Positions 26,810 to 35,232 of a stretch of DNA of 64,000 nt are shown in pieces. The stretch's first letter is position 1. Every line of letters starts with the position of its first letter. The DNA lies in the NCBI RefSeq assembly GCF_011764425.1, contig NZ_BLPF01000001.1:2037001-2101000 (forward strand). The letters are read 5' to 3'. The notes beneath the pieces were generated by a model that saw nothing but the letters and a program-made list of their open reading frames with translations, was not told the origin of the DNA and ran no database searches. This stretch comes from Phytohabitans houttuyneae. GTDB lineage: Bacteria > Actinomycetota > Actinomycetes > Mycobacteriales > Micromonosporaceae. The position numbers were made by a program, and so were the translations under genes.

Positions 26810-27020
26810 CTCAGCGCCCACCCACGGACCGCAACACGCGCGCGGAGCGAGACGATCCCGGAGCCGGAGCGCCCCCGCCGGAGGCGCCCTGACCGCAAGA
26901 GACGCGACGAGTGCCAGCGCAACGCCTCCTGGGCCAGGCACCACGCCGTCGCCTTCTCGCTCCTTGCGGAGAGGCGCCGTTGACATCCGGTGCGGGCGCT
27001 GCCGTAGCTGCGCGGGCTTG

Positions 27021-27114
27021 CCCCGGCCCGCGTCGCCGGAGGCGTAAGCGGGCCGGGGGCGCTTGCGCCCCGCCCTGAGCCGGCGGGCGCCACGGTGCGC
27101 CGCGTCAGCGGCGC
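27021..27114. repeat. Hairpin cluster between the reverse transcriptase and rep genes
   Basis: An 11-bp inverted repeat CCCCGGCCCGC / GCGGGCCGGGG (27021-27058) encloses CGCC-GGA-GGCG. Next to it are GGGGCGC-TT-GCGCCCC (27056-27071) and GCGCCGC-GTCA-GCGGCGC (27097-27114). The last lies 31 nt beyond the rep stop and may terminate rep; the others may belong to a replication origin. Confidence 0.7.
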
Positions 27115-27144
27115 CTTGACCCCGTATAGAAACTCGTAACCAGC

Positions 27145-28512
27145 TCACCCAGACCGGAAGTGCCGTTGCCGGGCCCGAATGGCGTCCACGATGGGCGCCT
27201 CCCCGTGCGCGAGTCCGGAGCGCATGAACCTCCACTTGGCATCGATGACGATGTTGCGACCGTCGAGCGGAGGTAGTCCCTGAGAGTGGCGGCGCTCAGC
27301 CTGCTGGTGGTCGCGGCGCTCCTGCTGGAGCCGGCCGTAGGTGGTCGAGTAGGCGAGGCTCTTCGTGGCGGCATGACCGCGGTAGCCCAGCATGTGCGCC
27401 CAACGAGCAAACGCGATGTCGCGGTGCGCTGGGTCGAGGTCCAGGGCGAAGCACTCCCGCACCATGCGTTCGGCATGCGCGGGCAAGTGGAGCCAGTACA
27501 GGTCATCGACGCTCTTAATCCTGCGTGGTGGCAGGCCGGCAATCTCGGCGCCCTTCGTGACGTACTTGGCGATGTACAGCGCAGCTCGCGGGCCGCTGAT
27601 GCCGTCGCCGGCCTGGCTCACCGGCTGCACGTCGAGCTGAGAACCGAAGCGCACCGTCCGCGAGAAAAGATCGACATACACCGCCGCTGCGGCATGACGT
27701 AGGCCGGACTCCAGCAGCTCCACACGCGCCCACGAGGGCGGAGCCGAGGACGGACCGGACGGGCCGTCGATGCGAATCACGACGTGGAAGTGGATGACTC
27801 CCCTGGCCTGATACTCGGCGACCTTGAAGAAGGACACCTTGGCCACCTTGCCGAGGCTCGTCCGGCTGGTCCCGACACGCGCTGCGATCTCGCGGCGCAG
27901 GTAGATGGTGAGCCGCTTCCACAGCTCGCCCGCGTACGCGTTGAACAGCACCGCGCCGGTGTAGTCGTAGCACTCCAGGCACATCGCCTGACCGACCCGA
28001 GGATCACCCTCACCATGCCGCTCCCGGCACGACATCACCACACCGTGCGGGCACGGCTCCGCGTCACGGCGGACGCGACAGCGCAACGGCTTCCCGTCCT
28101 TGCCGAGCTGCTTATGCCTACTGTGGACCGCGCCGAACGATGGGGCCGTCAGCGTGGCGAAGATGGCCGGATGCTCGGCCACCGACTCCGGCACGCCCTT
28201 GCCGCCGACCAGGCCGGCGCGCCCGATCTGAAACGTGTCGTCCTTCTTGACCTGGGCGCACGACGGGCAGATGACCGCCCGCCGGTTGCCGCACCGGACG
28301 AGGCGGTAGCCGGTCGGCTCGTCGTCGGTGCAGTAGTGGTCCAGCACCTCGCCGGTGCCGGCGTCGACCACGGTCCGGTAGCCACGCAAGCGGATCGGGT
28401 TCGCGCACGCGCCTGTCAATCTAACTTGACGTTCCCAGGCCGGAAAGTCCGGCATGGCCATACGACTTGCCGCCGCTCGAACGTCCTCGGGCAGGTTCTC
28501 GAATCTGTTCAA
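27145..28512 (-). CDS. RepSA-like HUH replication initiator
   Basis: A 455-residue protein similar in length and layout to RepSA of pSAM2. The N-terminal zinc-ribbon-like cysteines are in CGNRRAVICPSC (74-85), with more Cys/His at 145-182. The HUH metal motif is GVIHFHVVIRIDG (His 241, His 243). The catalytic tyrosine region is ALYIAKYVTKG (Tyr 313, Tyr 317). Such proteins nick the double-strand origin and drive rolling-circle replication of the excised element. The start is TTG at 28512, overlapping the stop of the small upstream ORF (TTGA), so translation is probably coupled. Confidence 0.88.
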   Translation of the reverse strand: MNRFENLPEDVRAAASRMAMPDFPAWERQVRLTGACANPIRLRGYRTVVDAGTGEVLDHYCTDDEPTGYRLVRCGNRRAVICPSCAQVKKDDTFQIGRAGLVGGKGVPESVAEHPAIFATLTAPSFGAVHSRHKQLGKDGKPLRCRVRRDAEPCPHGVVMSCRERHGEGDPRVGQAMCLECYDYTGAVLFNAYAGELWKRLTIYLRREIAARVGTSRTSLGKVAKVSFFKVAEYQARGVIHFHVVIRIDGPSGPSSAPPSWARVELLESGLRHAAAAVYVDLFSRTVRFGSQLDVQPVSQAGDGISGPRAALYIAKYVTKGAEIAGLPPRRIKSVDDLYWLHLPAHAERMVRECFALDLDPAHRDIAFARWAHMLGYRGHAATKSLAYSTTYGRLQQERRDHQQAERRHSQGLPPLDGRNIVIDAKWRFMRSGLAHGEAPIVDAIRARQRHFRSG

Positions 28513-28682
28513 GCGGCCGCTCCGAAGTCGGAACGACAGACCCTTTCACCATCCGACGGTGCGGGCGGCTCGGCCAGGTCCAGGCCGAGTGTCGCGCAGA
28601 TGCGACGCCATTTCCGTTCAGACCAGGCGGGCGCTTCAGCAGCCTTTCGGCGTCCCCATTCCCGCGCGCTGATCGGGTCCAA
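28509..28682 (-). CDS. Small ORF coupled to the replication initiator
   Basis: A 57-residue basic protein reading (TTG start) LDPISAREWGRRKAAEAPAW, SERKWRRICATLGLDLAEPP and a short tail. It is too short for most ORF callers. The support is its stop overlapping the rep start by 4 nt, AAGGGAG upstream of the TTG, and a coding-like composition. The Trp/Arg pattern resembles small proteins seen before rep genes in other actinomycete elements (from memory). Role unknown, possibly control of rep. Confidence 0.6.
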   Translation of the reverse strand: MDPISAREWGRRKAAEAPAWSERKWRRICATLGLDLAEPPAPSDGERVCRSDFGAAA

Positions 28683-29141
28683 GATTGGGCGGCTCCCTTC
28701 CTCGATTCCAGGAAAAGAGCGCGCGAGATCGCCACACCGGCATCCAGCGTCCGACGTGCGAATACAGAAGAGAGGTTGCTACGGAAGCACAATCATGGAA
28801 TCGAAGAAGGTGTGGCCTGTATGCGTCTGCCTACCGCCAGCAAAATTGTAGGTCCGGGTGAGTCCTACGACAGCGGTCCCCATGCGGCAAATCCCGGTCA
28901 GCTTGTAAAGGCAGAGGGCGCGTGCTTCCGTATTCGGTTGTGGCGATGTCTCGCGGCTCTGCAATCGAGAGTAGCCACGCCATCCGACAGTCTCAGCGAA
29001 TAAAAGCGGCCACCAATATCGACTTCCACCGAGCGTCACGGTGAAGGCCGGTCACAGCCGTCACCAGTCGGTACCCGCGGGTACACGCTGACAACCAATG
29101 ACAAACGCTGACCGAAGTGACGCAGACCACAAACGTCACTC
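28683..29141. other. Non-coding stretch upstream of the rep operon
   Basis: About 460 nt without a supported gene, between the 3' end of the recombinase gene and the rep operon, both on the minus strand. It must hold the rep promoter. The part next to the recombinase contains the phased TGAC/GTCAC repeats annotated separately. Confidence 0.5.
29051..29139. repeat. Helically phased TGAC/GTCAC repeats (iteron-like)
   Basis: TGAC occurs at 29089, 29099, 29109 and 29118, i.e. at spacings of 10, 10 and 9 bp, with CGCTGAC twice 20 bp apart. Opposed GTCAC copies lie at 29051, 29060 and 29135. The phasing suggests binding of a protein to one face of the helix, such as Rep or a regulator. Confidence 0.55.
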
Positions 29142-30739
29142 TCAGTCCTCGCGCCAGATTGGCTCCAACCGCTCCGGGTTCCAGCCGCGCTTTCCGCCCG
29201 CCGGGTACACCAGCACCGCCGCGAGCACGTCCTCGATGTAGGCCCGCTTCTCCGCCAGCCCAAGCTTCGGCCACTTGGCCCGAAGGTCAACCGGCCTGCC
29301 CGCCGCGGCGTACTGCTTGGCGAGCCAGGCGTCGCGCTCCCCGCTCAAGGTCTGCTCCTCGCGCTCCAGCTCAGGCAACATCGCGAAGTAGCGACTGCTC
29401 GAAATCCGCTGGGGACGCGCCCGCCAAGCCGCAGTCAGGTCGGCGATGTCCTGGCGGATCTGGGCCAGCTCAGCTTCTCGCGCCCACGGCGAAGGAGCGC
29501 TCCTCGCCTCGCGCCGCTGCGCCTCCAGCTCGTACTTCGCGATGACCGCTTCCGCGATGAACTCATCGGTCTTGCCGCCCGGGATGCTCACCCCACCACA
29601 GCCGCCCTTGGCACGGCTCTCACAGGCGTAGTAGAAGAGCCCCGGCGTCTTCACCCGACTCTCGTGCGCCTTGATCGCCCGCAGCTTGTGGCCGCAGTCC
29701 GGCTTGCCGCAGCGCAAAGTGCCGGTCAGCAGGTAGATACGCGCATTCGTACCTCGTCCACGGACGGCGTTCGACCCGATGATCGCCGTGACAGCCTGCC
29801 ACTCCCCGACCGTCAGGATCGGCTCGAACTGACCGATCACCGGCTCCCCCGACGCATCACGCACCACCTCCATGCGCACGTGCTCCTTGCCGGTATCGGG
29901 GTCGACCTCCCGCACGTGACGCGAGCGGTAGCCGCAGATGCGCGGGTTACGCAACACCTGCTTGACCGACTCGGCCACCCACTCCTTGCCGAGCGGCGTC
30001 TGGAGACCTGAGGCCCGCCATTGGGCTACGACCGCAGCGAGCGGCGCGCCCTCCAGGAGGCGCTGCGCGGCCTTCCTCACCGCGTCCGCTTCCAAAGGCT
30101 CCAGCGTGCGCAGATCCCGCTTCCACCCGAATGGACGCCGGCCGCCGGTGGGGTTCCCGCCTGCTCCATCGCCCGGTGCTTGCGGCGCACCCGGCGCGCC
30201 GCGTCCACCGACTGCTTGTGGTAGGTCGCCACTACGATCCGGGCGACAGTCCGGCCGTTGTCGGTAAGCAGGTCGAGGGTGCCGGTGATGTCCAGGATGG
30301 GGCGGCCGAAGTGCTCGACCACCTCGATGCAGTCTTCGAGGTGGCGGTTGTCGCGTGTGAGCCTGTCGATGTCGTAGACGATGAGGCCGTCAAGCCGCTG
30401 CCCATCAGGCGTCAGCCCGCGCTTGAGATCCTCCAGCGCGCCCTCGAAGACCGGGCGCACCACCCGGTACGCCATCCGCCCGTCCGGCAGCCGCACCCGC
30501 TTGCGCTTGTAGGCGCTGGTGTCCGGTTCCTCGTACGTGAAGACGTAGTTGCCCTTGCGGCCCTCGACGTAGCCGCGACAGTCCTTGGTCTGCTCGTCCC
30601 GGCCCTTGATGTCCCGGCCGGTCATGTACGGCGAGCCTGCGCGCTGCCCTTCAAATTCGAACGACAGCCGGACGAGTCCGGCGAGGTTCAGACCCTCCAG
30701 GTCACCCCAGTGCGCCCGTTGTACCAGCTCACCGCCCAT
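29142..30739 (-). pseudogene. Large serine recombinase (integrase) of the element, frameshifted
   Basis: Two overlapping frames reconstruct a protein of about 532 residues. The N-terminal resolvase-type domain has LAGLVRLSFE (catalytic Ser near residue 26), RDIKGRDEQTKDC and DGLIVYDIDRLTRDNRHLED. The second frame holds the recombinase domain (EADAVRKAAQRLLEG, TPLGKEWVAESVKQVLRNPR), a zinc-ribbon stretch LRCGKPDCGHKLRA with FYYACESRAKGGCGG, a coiled coil and a C-terminal tail. The break is at GGGG 30150-30153; one more base gives the canonical GGRRPFGWKRDLRTLEPLEA. It is probably an assembly error. It integrates the element into the HhH-GPD gene; the right junction lies 25 nt upstream of its start. 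Confidence 0.85.
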
Positions 30740-30855
30740 GCATCAAACATACGTTCGCCTGTGTGGTGGTCCAGAATCATGCCGACCAACAGAGCCAACG
30801 GGCTCCGCTGGAGCAGCTCGTTGGCTTCGGCGTCGATGGGCAGGTTGAGCGTCAT
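30688..30855 (-). pseudogene. 5' part of the split host HhH-GPD gene, fused to element sequence
   Basis: From ATG 30855 the frame reads MTLNLPIDAEANELLQRSPL then ALLVGMILD, which is host-gene sequence, and leaves homology at the core (30767-30771). It then continues 26 codons into the element (HHTGERMFDAWAVSW...) and stops at 30688. It thus makes a 55-residue chimera that overlaps the recombinase start (30739) in another frame. Joined to 20512-21012, it forms a complete gene of the same family as 21038-21613. Confidence 0.85.
30764..30771. other. Right attachment junction (attR)
   Basis: TGGTGGTC; host repair-gene sequence lies to its right and the element with its recombinase to its left. 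The core TGGTC (30767-30771) is shared with the left junction. Confidence 0.75.
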
Positions 30856-31077
30856 AGCCCCATCCTGCCCGATCCGCGCGGCGGCCGGGTGCGGGTGCGC
30901 GGCGCGCTCCACTATGGAAAGCGGCGGAGAGCGCACGATTGCCGATCTCGGGGAGGTAATCTCACGCCGTCGACATATGTGGCAGGTCGTCCCACCGAGG
31001 ATGTTGCGGGGCGCCGCAGGCGTACGGGGGCGCGGCGGTCGGGCGCGGATGGCGGACCCACTGGACAGGAGGCTCCC

Positions 31078-31614
31078 GTGAGTAGGTACGTCATCACCAT
31101 CACGCCCGACGACGGCGGCGCCGCCGCCGGCGCCGCGGCACACACCACCGTGCGAGTGGACATCTCCACCGGACAGACGCGAATCACCGAGCTCACCGTG
31201 CGCGCGGCCAGCGGCGGTGGCCTCGCCCCGGCCGACCTGCCACCGGTCGACCTCGACCTGCTGGTGCGCGCACTCACCGCACCCGCACCACCGGCCGCTC
31301 TGCCACCCGTCGCCGAGACCGTCGATGAAGAGGTCGCGCCCGCACCGCGCCGCCGCGCCCGCAAGACCGCGGCCAAGAAAGCGACGGCCAAAGCCACCAC
31401 CCGGTCCGCCGCGAAGAAAGCCACCAAACGCGGCGCCGAAAACACCGGCACCCGCGCGTACCGGCGGATGCCCGAAGCCGACGAGGTCATGGACGTGTAC
31501 CGGCAGACCGGCTCGATCACCGCGGTCGCCGAACACTTCGGTGTACCCCGCCACACCGTCGCCGGGTGGGCCCGCCGCCTGCGCTCACTGGGACACGCCA
31601 TCGGCCGGCAGTAA
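31078..31614 (+). CDS. HTH protein with histone-like Lys/Ala linker
   Basis: A 178-residue protein with three parts: a beta-rich N-terminus (VSRYVITITPDDGG, VRVDISTGQTRITELTVRAA), a basic Lys/Ala/Arg tract about 95-125 (RKTAAKKATAKATT) resembling histone H1 tails, and a C-terminal helix-turn-helix (DEVMDVYRQTGSITAVAEHF then VPRHTVAGWARRLR). It is likely a nucleoid-associated or regulatory DNA-binding protein of actinomycetes; its targets are unknown. GTG at 31078 has AGGAGG 5-6 nt upstream. It is divergent from the interrupted HhH-GPD gene, which may have shared its promoter region. Confidence 0.7.
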   Translation: MSRYVITITPDDGGAAAGAAAHTTVRVDISTGQTRITELTVRAASGGGLAPADLPPVDLDLLVRALTAPAPPAALPPVAETVDEEVAPAPRRRARKTAAKKATAKATTRSAAKKATKRGAENTGTRAYRRMPEADEVMDVYRQTGSITAVAEHFGVPRHTVAGWARRLRSLGHAIGRQ

Positions 31615-31692
31615 TCTCCGCACGGCTAGTCTTTCCTCGGGCTTTCGCCCCGTTCTGGTGCGATCGGGACAGCCGACGAGAGGGGCACAACC

Positions 31693-32820
31693 GTGCGGAA
31701 ATCCATGGTGGCTCTGGCTGCGGTGGCGGCGCTGACCGCCTGCTCGGGCGACGACGGGGGCGACAGCGGCGGTGGCGAGCCGACGCAGCCGGCGGCCACC
31801 GTGCCCACACCGACCGGCTCCGGCGCGAGCAGCACCCCCGGCGGCCCGCCGGACCTCGGTGCGCCGCAGCAGGTGGCGAGCGGGCTGGATGTGCCGTGGG
31901 GCCTCGCGTTCCTGCCGGACGGCAACGCTCTCGTGGCGGAGCGCGACACCGGCCGCATCCTCCAGGTCTCGCCCGGCGGGCAGGCGCGCGAGGTGTACGA
32001 GGTGCCCGGCGTGGACGCGGGCGGCGAGGGCGGCCTGCTGGGGCTCGCGGTGTCACCCGGCTACGCGCAGGACCGCTGGGTGTACGCGTACCACACGGCC
32101 GACTCGGACAACCGCATCGTGCGTTTCCGGCTGGACGGTGACGCCCGGCCCGAGGTCGTCTTCCGGGGCATCCGCAAGGCGGGCAACCACAATGGAGGGC
32201 GCATCAAGTTCGGGCCGGACGGCATGCTGTACGCCGGCACGGGCGATGCCGCAAACACCGCCTCCTCGCAGGATCCGGACAGCCCCAACGGCAAGATCCT
32301 GCGCCTGACGCCGGAGGGCGACCCGGCGCCGGGCAACCCGCGGGCGGACTCCCCGGTCTACACGATGGGCCACCGCAACGTGCAAGGGCTGGCGTGGGAC
32401 AGCGCGGGCCGGATGTACGCGACCGAGTTCGGCCAGAACCGCCTCGACGAGGTCAACCGCATCGAGGCGGGCAAAAACTACGGCTGGCCCGATGTGGAGG
32501 GCGAGGGCGACACGGACGGCGGGCGGTACACCAACCCGATCGTCACCTGGCCGACCGACGACGCCTCCCCCTCCGGCGCGGCAATCGCCGGCGACACGCT
32601 CTACGTGGCGGCGCTGCGCGGCGAGCGGCTCTGGACGGTACCCCTGAATGACGGCGAGGCCGGCGAGCCGCGCGCCGAACTGCGCGACCGCTACGGCCGC
32701 CTGCGCACCGTGGAGATCGCGCCCGACGGCGCGCTGTGGCTGGCCACGTCCAACCGCGACGGGCGCGGCGACCTCCGGGACGGTGACGATCGCGTCCTTC
32801 GCCACCCCGCGCGACCCTGA
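31693..32820 (+). CDS. PQQ-type sugar (glucose/sorbosone) dehydrogenase lipoprotein
   Basis: A 375-residue secreted protein. It has a lipoprotein signal VRKSMVALAAVAALTACSGD (lipobox LTAC), a Gly/Pro/Thr linker to about residue 55, then a six-bladed beta-propeller of the GSDH family. Typical segments are LDVPWGLAFLPDGNALVAER (about 66), GEGGLLGLAVSPGY, IRKAGNHNGGRIKFGPDGML and GHRNVQGLAWD. It probably oxidises aldose sugars with PQQ at the cell surface, but several homologues are not proven enzymes. The start is GTG 31693 with GAGAGGGG upstream. Confidence 0.85.
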   Translation: MRKSMVALAAVAALTACSGDDGGDSGGGEPTQPAATVPTPTGSGASSTPGGPPDLGAPQQVASGLDVPWGLAFLPDGNALVAERDTGRILQVSPGGQAREVYEVPGVDAGGEGGLLGLAVSPGYAQDRWVYAYHTADSDNRIVRFRLDGDARPEVVFRGIRKAGNHNGGRIKFGPDGMLYAGTGDAANTASSQDPDSPNGKILRLTPEGDPAPGNPRADSPVYTMGHRNVQGLAWDSAGRMYATEFGQNRLDEVNRIEAGKNYGWPDVEGEGDTDGGRYTNPIVTWPTDDASPSGAAIAGDTLYVAALRGERLWTVPLNDGEAGEPRAELRDRYGRLRTVEIAPDGALWLATSNRDGRGDLRDGDDRVLRHPARP

Positions 32821-32837
32821 GACGCCAGAATGGCCGG

Positions 32838-33251
32838 ATGAGTTCACCCCGACCGCCGCTCGCCGAACAGCTCGACCTCGCCCCCCACCCGGAGGGTGGG
32901 TGGTTCCGGGAGACGTGGCGCAGCGACCACGCGTTCGAGCCGGCCGGCTACGACGGGCCGCGCCGCGCCGCCACCGCGATCTACTTCCTGCTCCACCCGG
33001 GCGAGGAGTCGCGGTGGCACATGGTGCGCTCGGACGAGCTGTGGCTGTGGCACTCCGGCGGCCCGCTGGAGCTGCGCATGCGCAACCACGAGACCGCCAT
33101 CCTGGGCGACGACATCGCCGCCGGCCAGGTCCCGCAGGTGCTGGTGCCGGGCGGGGTGTGGCAGGCCGCCGCGCCCGCCGGCGACCAGCATGTGCTGGTC
33201 AGCTGCGTGGTGGCGCCGGGCTTCGACTTCGCCGACTTCCGGATGGACTGA
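32838..33251 (+). CDS. Cupin-fold DUF985 protein
   Basis: A 137-residue single-domain cupin. The family pattern HPEGGWFRETWRS (about 17-29), TAIYFLLHPGEESRWHMVRS and DELWLWHSGGPLELRM are all present, with the histidines that could hold a metal. DUF985 proteins are of unknown biochemical function. It starts at ATG 32838 and its stop is 1 nt before the start of the methyltransferase gene, so the two form an operon with dtd. Confidence 0.85.
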   Translation: MSSPRPPLAEQLDLAPHPEGGWFRETWRSDHAFEPAGYDGPRRAATAIYFLLHPGEESRWHMVRSDELWLWHSGGPLELRMRNHETAILGDDIAAGQVPQVLVPGGVWQAAAPAGDQHVLVSCVVAPGFDFADFRMD

Positions 33252-33252
33252 G

Positions 33253-34713
33253 ATGCTTTTCACCGACAAGGGCGTGGAGCAGCTGCGCACGGCCCTCCGC
33301 GAGTACACGGCCAGCGGCATCGCCGACCGCCTCGGCGAGGTGGCCACCGCCGCCGTGTCCCGCAACGACTTCCGCGCGGCGCTGCGCGCCACCGCCGACC
33401 GCGACCCGCTGGCCACGCTGATCCGGCTCTTCGTGTGCGGGCAGACCGAGTCCACCGCCGCGGTGGAGGCCGCGCTCGCGCCGCTCCCCCTCGCCGACGC
33501 GCTCGCCGCCGGGCTTGTCGTGCCCGACGGCGACGGGTTGCGGCAGGGGCTCGACCTCGAGGCGTACGGCGACTCGTGGTGGGTCCTCGCCGACCTGCCC
33601 GCCACCGCCCACCCGGGCGTGCCGCTGGCGCCCGACCACGTGCTCGGCGTGGGCGGCGCCTCCACCACGCTGGCCGGCGCCACGATCCGCCGCCCGGTGG
33701 GTTCGGCGCTGGACCTGGGCACCGGCTGCGGCGTACAGGCTTTGCACCTCGCCCAGCACGCCACCACCGTGACCGCCACGGACGTGAGCGAGCGGGCGCT
33801 CAGCTTCGCCGCCACCAACGCCGCGCTCAACGACCTCTCGTGGGAGCTGCTGCGCGGTGACATGGTCGCGCCGGTGGCGGGGCGCCGCTTCGACCTGGTG
33901 GTGAGCAACCCGCCCTTCGTGGTGGGTCCGGGCACGGCCACCCACGCGTACCGCGACTCCGGCCGCGCCGGCGACGGCATCAGCGCCGAGCTGGCCGCCG
34001 CCGCGCCGGGGCTGCTGACCGAGGGCGGCACGATGCAGTACCTGGCCAACTGGGCGCACGTGGCCGGCGAGGAGTGGGGCGACCGGGTGGCCGGGTGGGT
34101 CGCCGGCACGGGCCTTTCCGCCTGGGTGATCCAGCGCGAGGTGGCCGACCCAGTGTCCTATGTGGACCTTTGGCTGACCGACGCGGGCGAGCCGCACGAC
34201 CCGGCCCGCAGGGCGGCGTGGCTCGACTGGTTCGACGCCCACAAGATCGAGGCGGTGGGCTTCGGCCTGATCACCCTCCGCCGCGCCGGCGCCGACGACC
34301 CGGTGGTCCGGGTCGAAGACCTGCGCCAGCAGGTGGCGGGCCCGCTCGGAGCGCAGGTCGCGGCCTGGTTCGACCGCCAGGATTTCCTTCGGGTACGCGA
34401 CGCGGCCGCCATCCTCGCCGGACGGTACCGGGCGGCCGACGGTCTCCAGCTGCGGCAGGAGGCCACGATGGGCCCCGAAGGCTGGGCGGTGGACCGCCAG
34501 GTGCTGGCGATGCCACAGGGCCTGCGCTGGAGCGAGGAGGTCGACCCGCTCGTGCTCGCGCTCGTCGGCGGCTGCGACGGCCAGGTGCCGCTGCGCGACC
34601 AGATCGCCGTCCTGGCGGTCGCGCACGAGGTGGCGGAGCAGGATCTGGCCGAGGCCGCGGTGCCGATCGTCGCGCACCTTGTGGAGCGCGGCGTGCTGCT
34701 CCCGGAGGGCTGA
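33253..34713 (+). CDS. HemK-like class I methyltransferase (DUF7059/DUF7782 type)
   Basis: A 486-residue protein. A helical N-terminal domain ([20 protein letters not shown]) precedes the SAM-binding domain with [18 protein letters not shown] (about 156) and the NPPF motif [12 protein letters not shown] (about 216), the latter typical of N5-glutamine and nucleobase amino methyltransferases. The C-terminal third is helical and actinobacteria-specific. The true substrate is unknown; a ribosomal or release-factor protein is possible. ATG 33253 begins 1 nt after the previous stop, and dtd follows after 5 nt. Confidence 0.8.
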   Translation: MLFTDKGVEQLRTALREYTASGIADRLGEVATAAVSRNDFRAALRATADRDPLATLIRLFVCGQTESTAAVEAALAPLPLADALAAGLVVPDGDGLRQGLDLEAYGDSWWVLADLPATAHPGVPLAPDHVLGVGGASTTLAGATIRRPVGSALDLGTGCGVQALHLAQHATTVTATDVSERALSFAATNAALNDLSWELLRGDMVAPVAGRRFDLVVSNPPFVVGPGTATHAYRDSGRAGDGISAELAAAAPGLLTEGGTMQYLANWAHVAGEEWGDRVAGWVAGTGLSAWVIQREVADPVSYVDLWLTDAGEPHDPARRAAWLDWFDAHKIEAVGFGLITLRRAGADDPVVRVEDLRQQVAGPLGAQVAAWFDRQDFLRVRDAAAILAGRYRAADGLQLRQEATMGPEGWAVDRQVLAMPQGLRWSEEVDPLVLALVGGCDGQVPLRDQIAVLAVAHEVAEQDLAEAAVPIVAHLVERGVLLPEG

Positions 34714-34718
34714 GCGGG

Positions 34719-35141
34719 ATGCGCGCGGTGGTACAGACCGTCGGCCGGGCGAGCGTGACGGTCGAGGACGAGGTGGTCGGCGCGATCCAGGACGGCCTCC
34801 TGGTGCTGCTCGGTGTCACGCACACCGACACGCCCTCGACCGCGGAGACGATGGCCCGCAAGGTGTGGGAGCTGCGGATCCTGGACGACGAGCGCTCGGC
34901 CTCGGACGCCGGCGCGCCCGTCCTGGTGGTCAGCCAGTTCACCCTCTACGGCGACGCCCGCAAGGGCCGGCGACCGTCGTGGAGCGCCGCCGCGCCGGCG
35001 GAGGTGGCCGAGCCGCTGGTGACCGCGTTCGTCAAGGCGCTGGAGTCGCGCGGGGCCACGGTGGCCACGGGCCGCTTCCGCGCCCACATGCTCGTGGAGA
35101 GCGTCAACGTGGGCCCTCGCACGATCCTGCTCGACGTCTAG
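34719..35141 (+). CDS. dtd: D-aminoacyl-tRNA deacylase
   Basis: A 140-residue dimeric DTD that removes D-amino acids (and glycine mischarged on tRNA-Ala) from tRNA. Both active-site motifs are present: SQFTLYGD (77-84 region) and, near the C-terminus, NVGPRT carrying the Gly-cisPro pair. ATG at 34719 lies 5 nt after the methyltransferase stop with GCGGG before it. A palindromic repeat follows the gene. Confidence 0.93.
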   Translation: MRAVVQTVGRASVTVEDEVVGAIQDGLLVLLGVTHTDTPSTAETMARKVWELRILDDERSASDAGAPVLVVSQFTLYGDARKGRRPSWSAAAPAEVAEPLVTAFVKALESRGATVATGRFRAHMLVESVNVGPRTILLDV

Positions 35142-35156
35142 GCGGCGGACCTCAGA

Positions 35157-35217
35157 GTTGATCAGGGACCTCGTGGGTGGACGCCGGGCGCCGGCGCTCA
35201 CGAAGTCCCTGATCAAC
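35157..35217. repeat. Dispersed palindromic repeat, copy 1
   Basis: 19-nt arms starting GTTGATCAGGGAC and ending GTCCCTGATCAAC, with one mismatch, around a 23-nt GC-rich loop. It lies between the convergent genes dtd and spo0M and probably works as a bidirectional terminator. Confidence 0.85.
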
Positions 35218-35232
35218 TTGGGTGGGTCGGTT

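Larger units (their letters stand above)
21008..30771. mobile_element. Integrated serine-recombinase/RepSA element, about 9.76 kb
   Basis: The boundaries are inferred from the split HhH-GPD gene on both sides and a common TGGTC core. Contents from left to right: intact HhH-GPD homologue (-), two HTH regulator operons (+), a low-GC reverse transcriptase (+), highly structured non-coding DNA, RepSA-like HUH initiator with a coupled small ORF (-), phased TGAC repeats, and a large serine recombinase (-) ending next to the right junction. It resembles an actinomycete integrative element (AICE) in its Rep protein. It differs in using a serine recombinase, and it has no visible FtsK/TraB transfer gene or excisionase. 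It may be mobilisable or a defective conjugative element with defence cargo. Confidence 0.85.

Noticed and set aside
26626-27093. A 155-codon minus-strand frame in the structured spacer
   Set aside because: Arg/Gly/Pro-rich, no start signal or family, and it runs through long inverted repeats; non-coding is more likely.
21008-30771. A conjugative element with FtsK/TraB-type transfer
   Set aside because: No frame in the element encodes a P-loop transfer ATPase; only replication, recombination, regulators and the RT are present.
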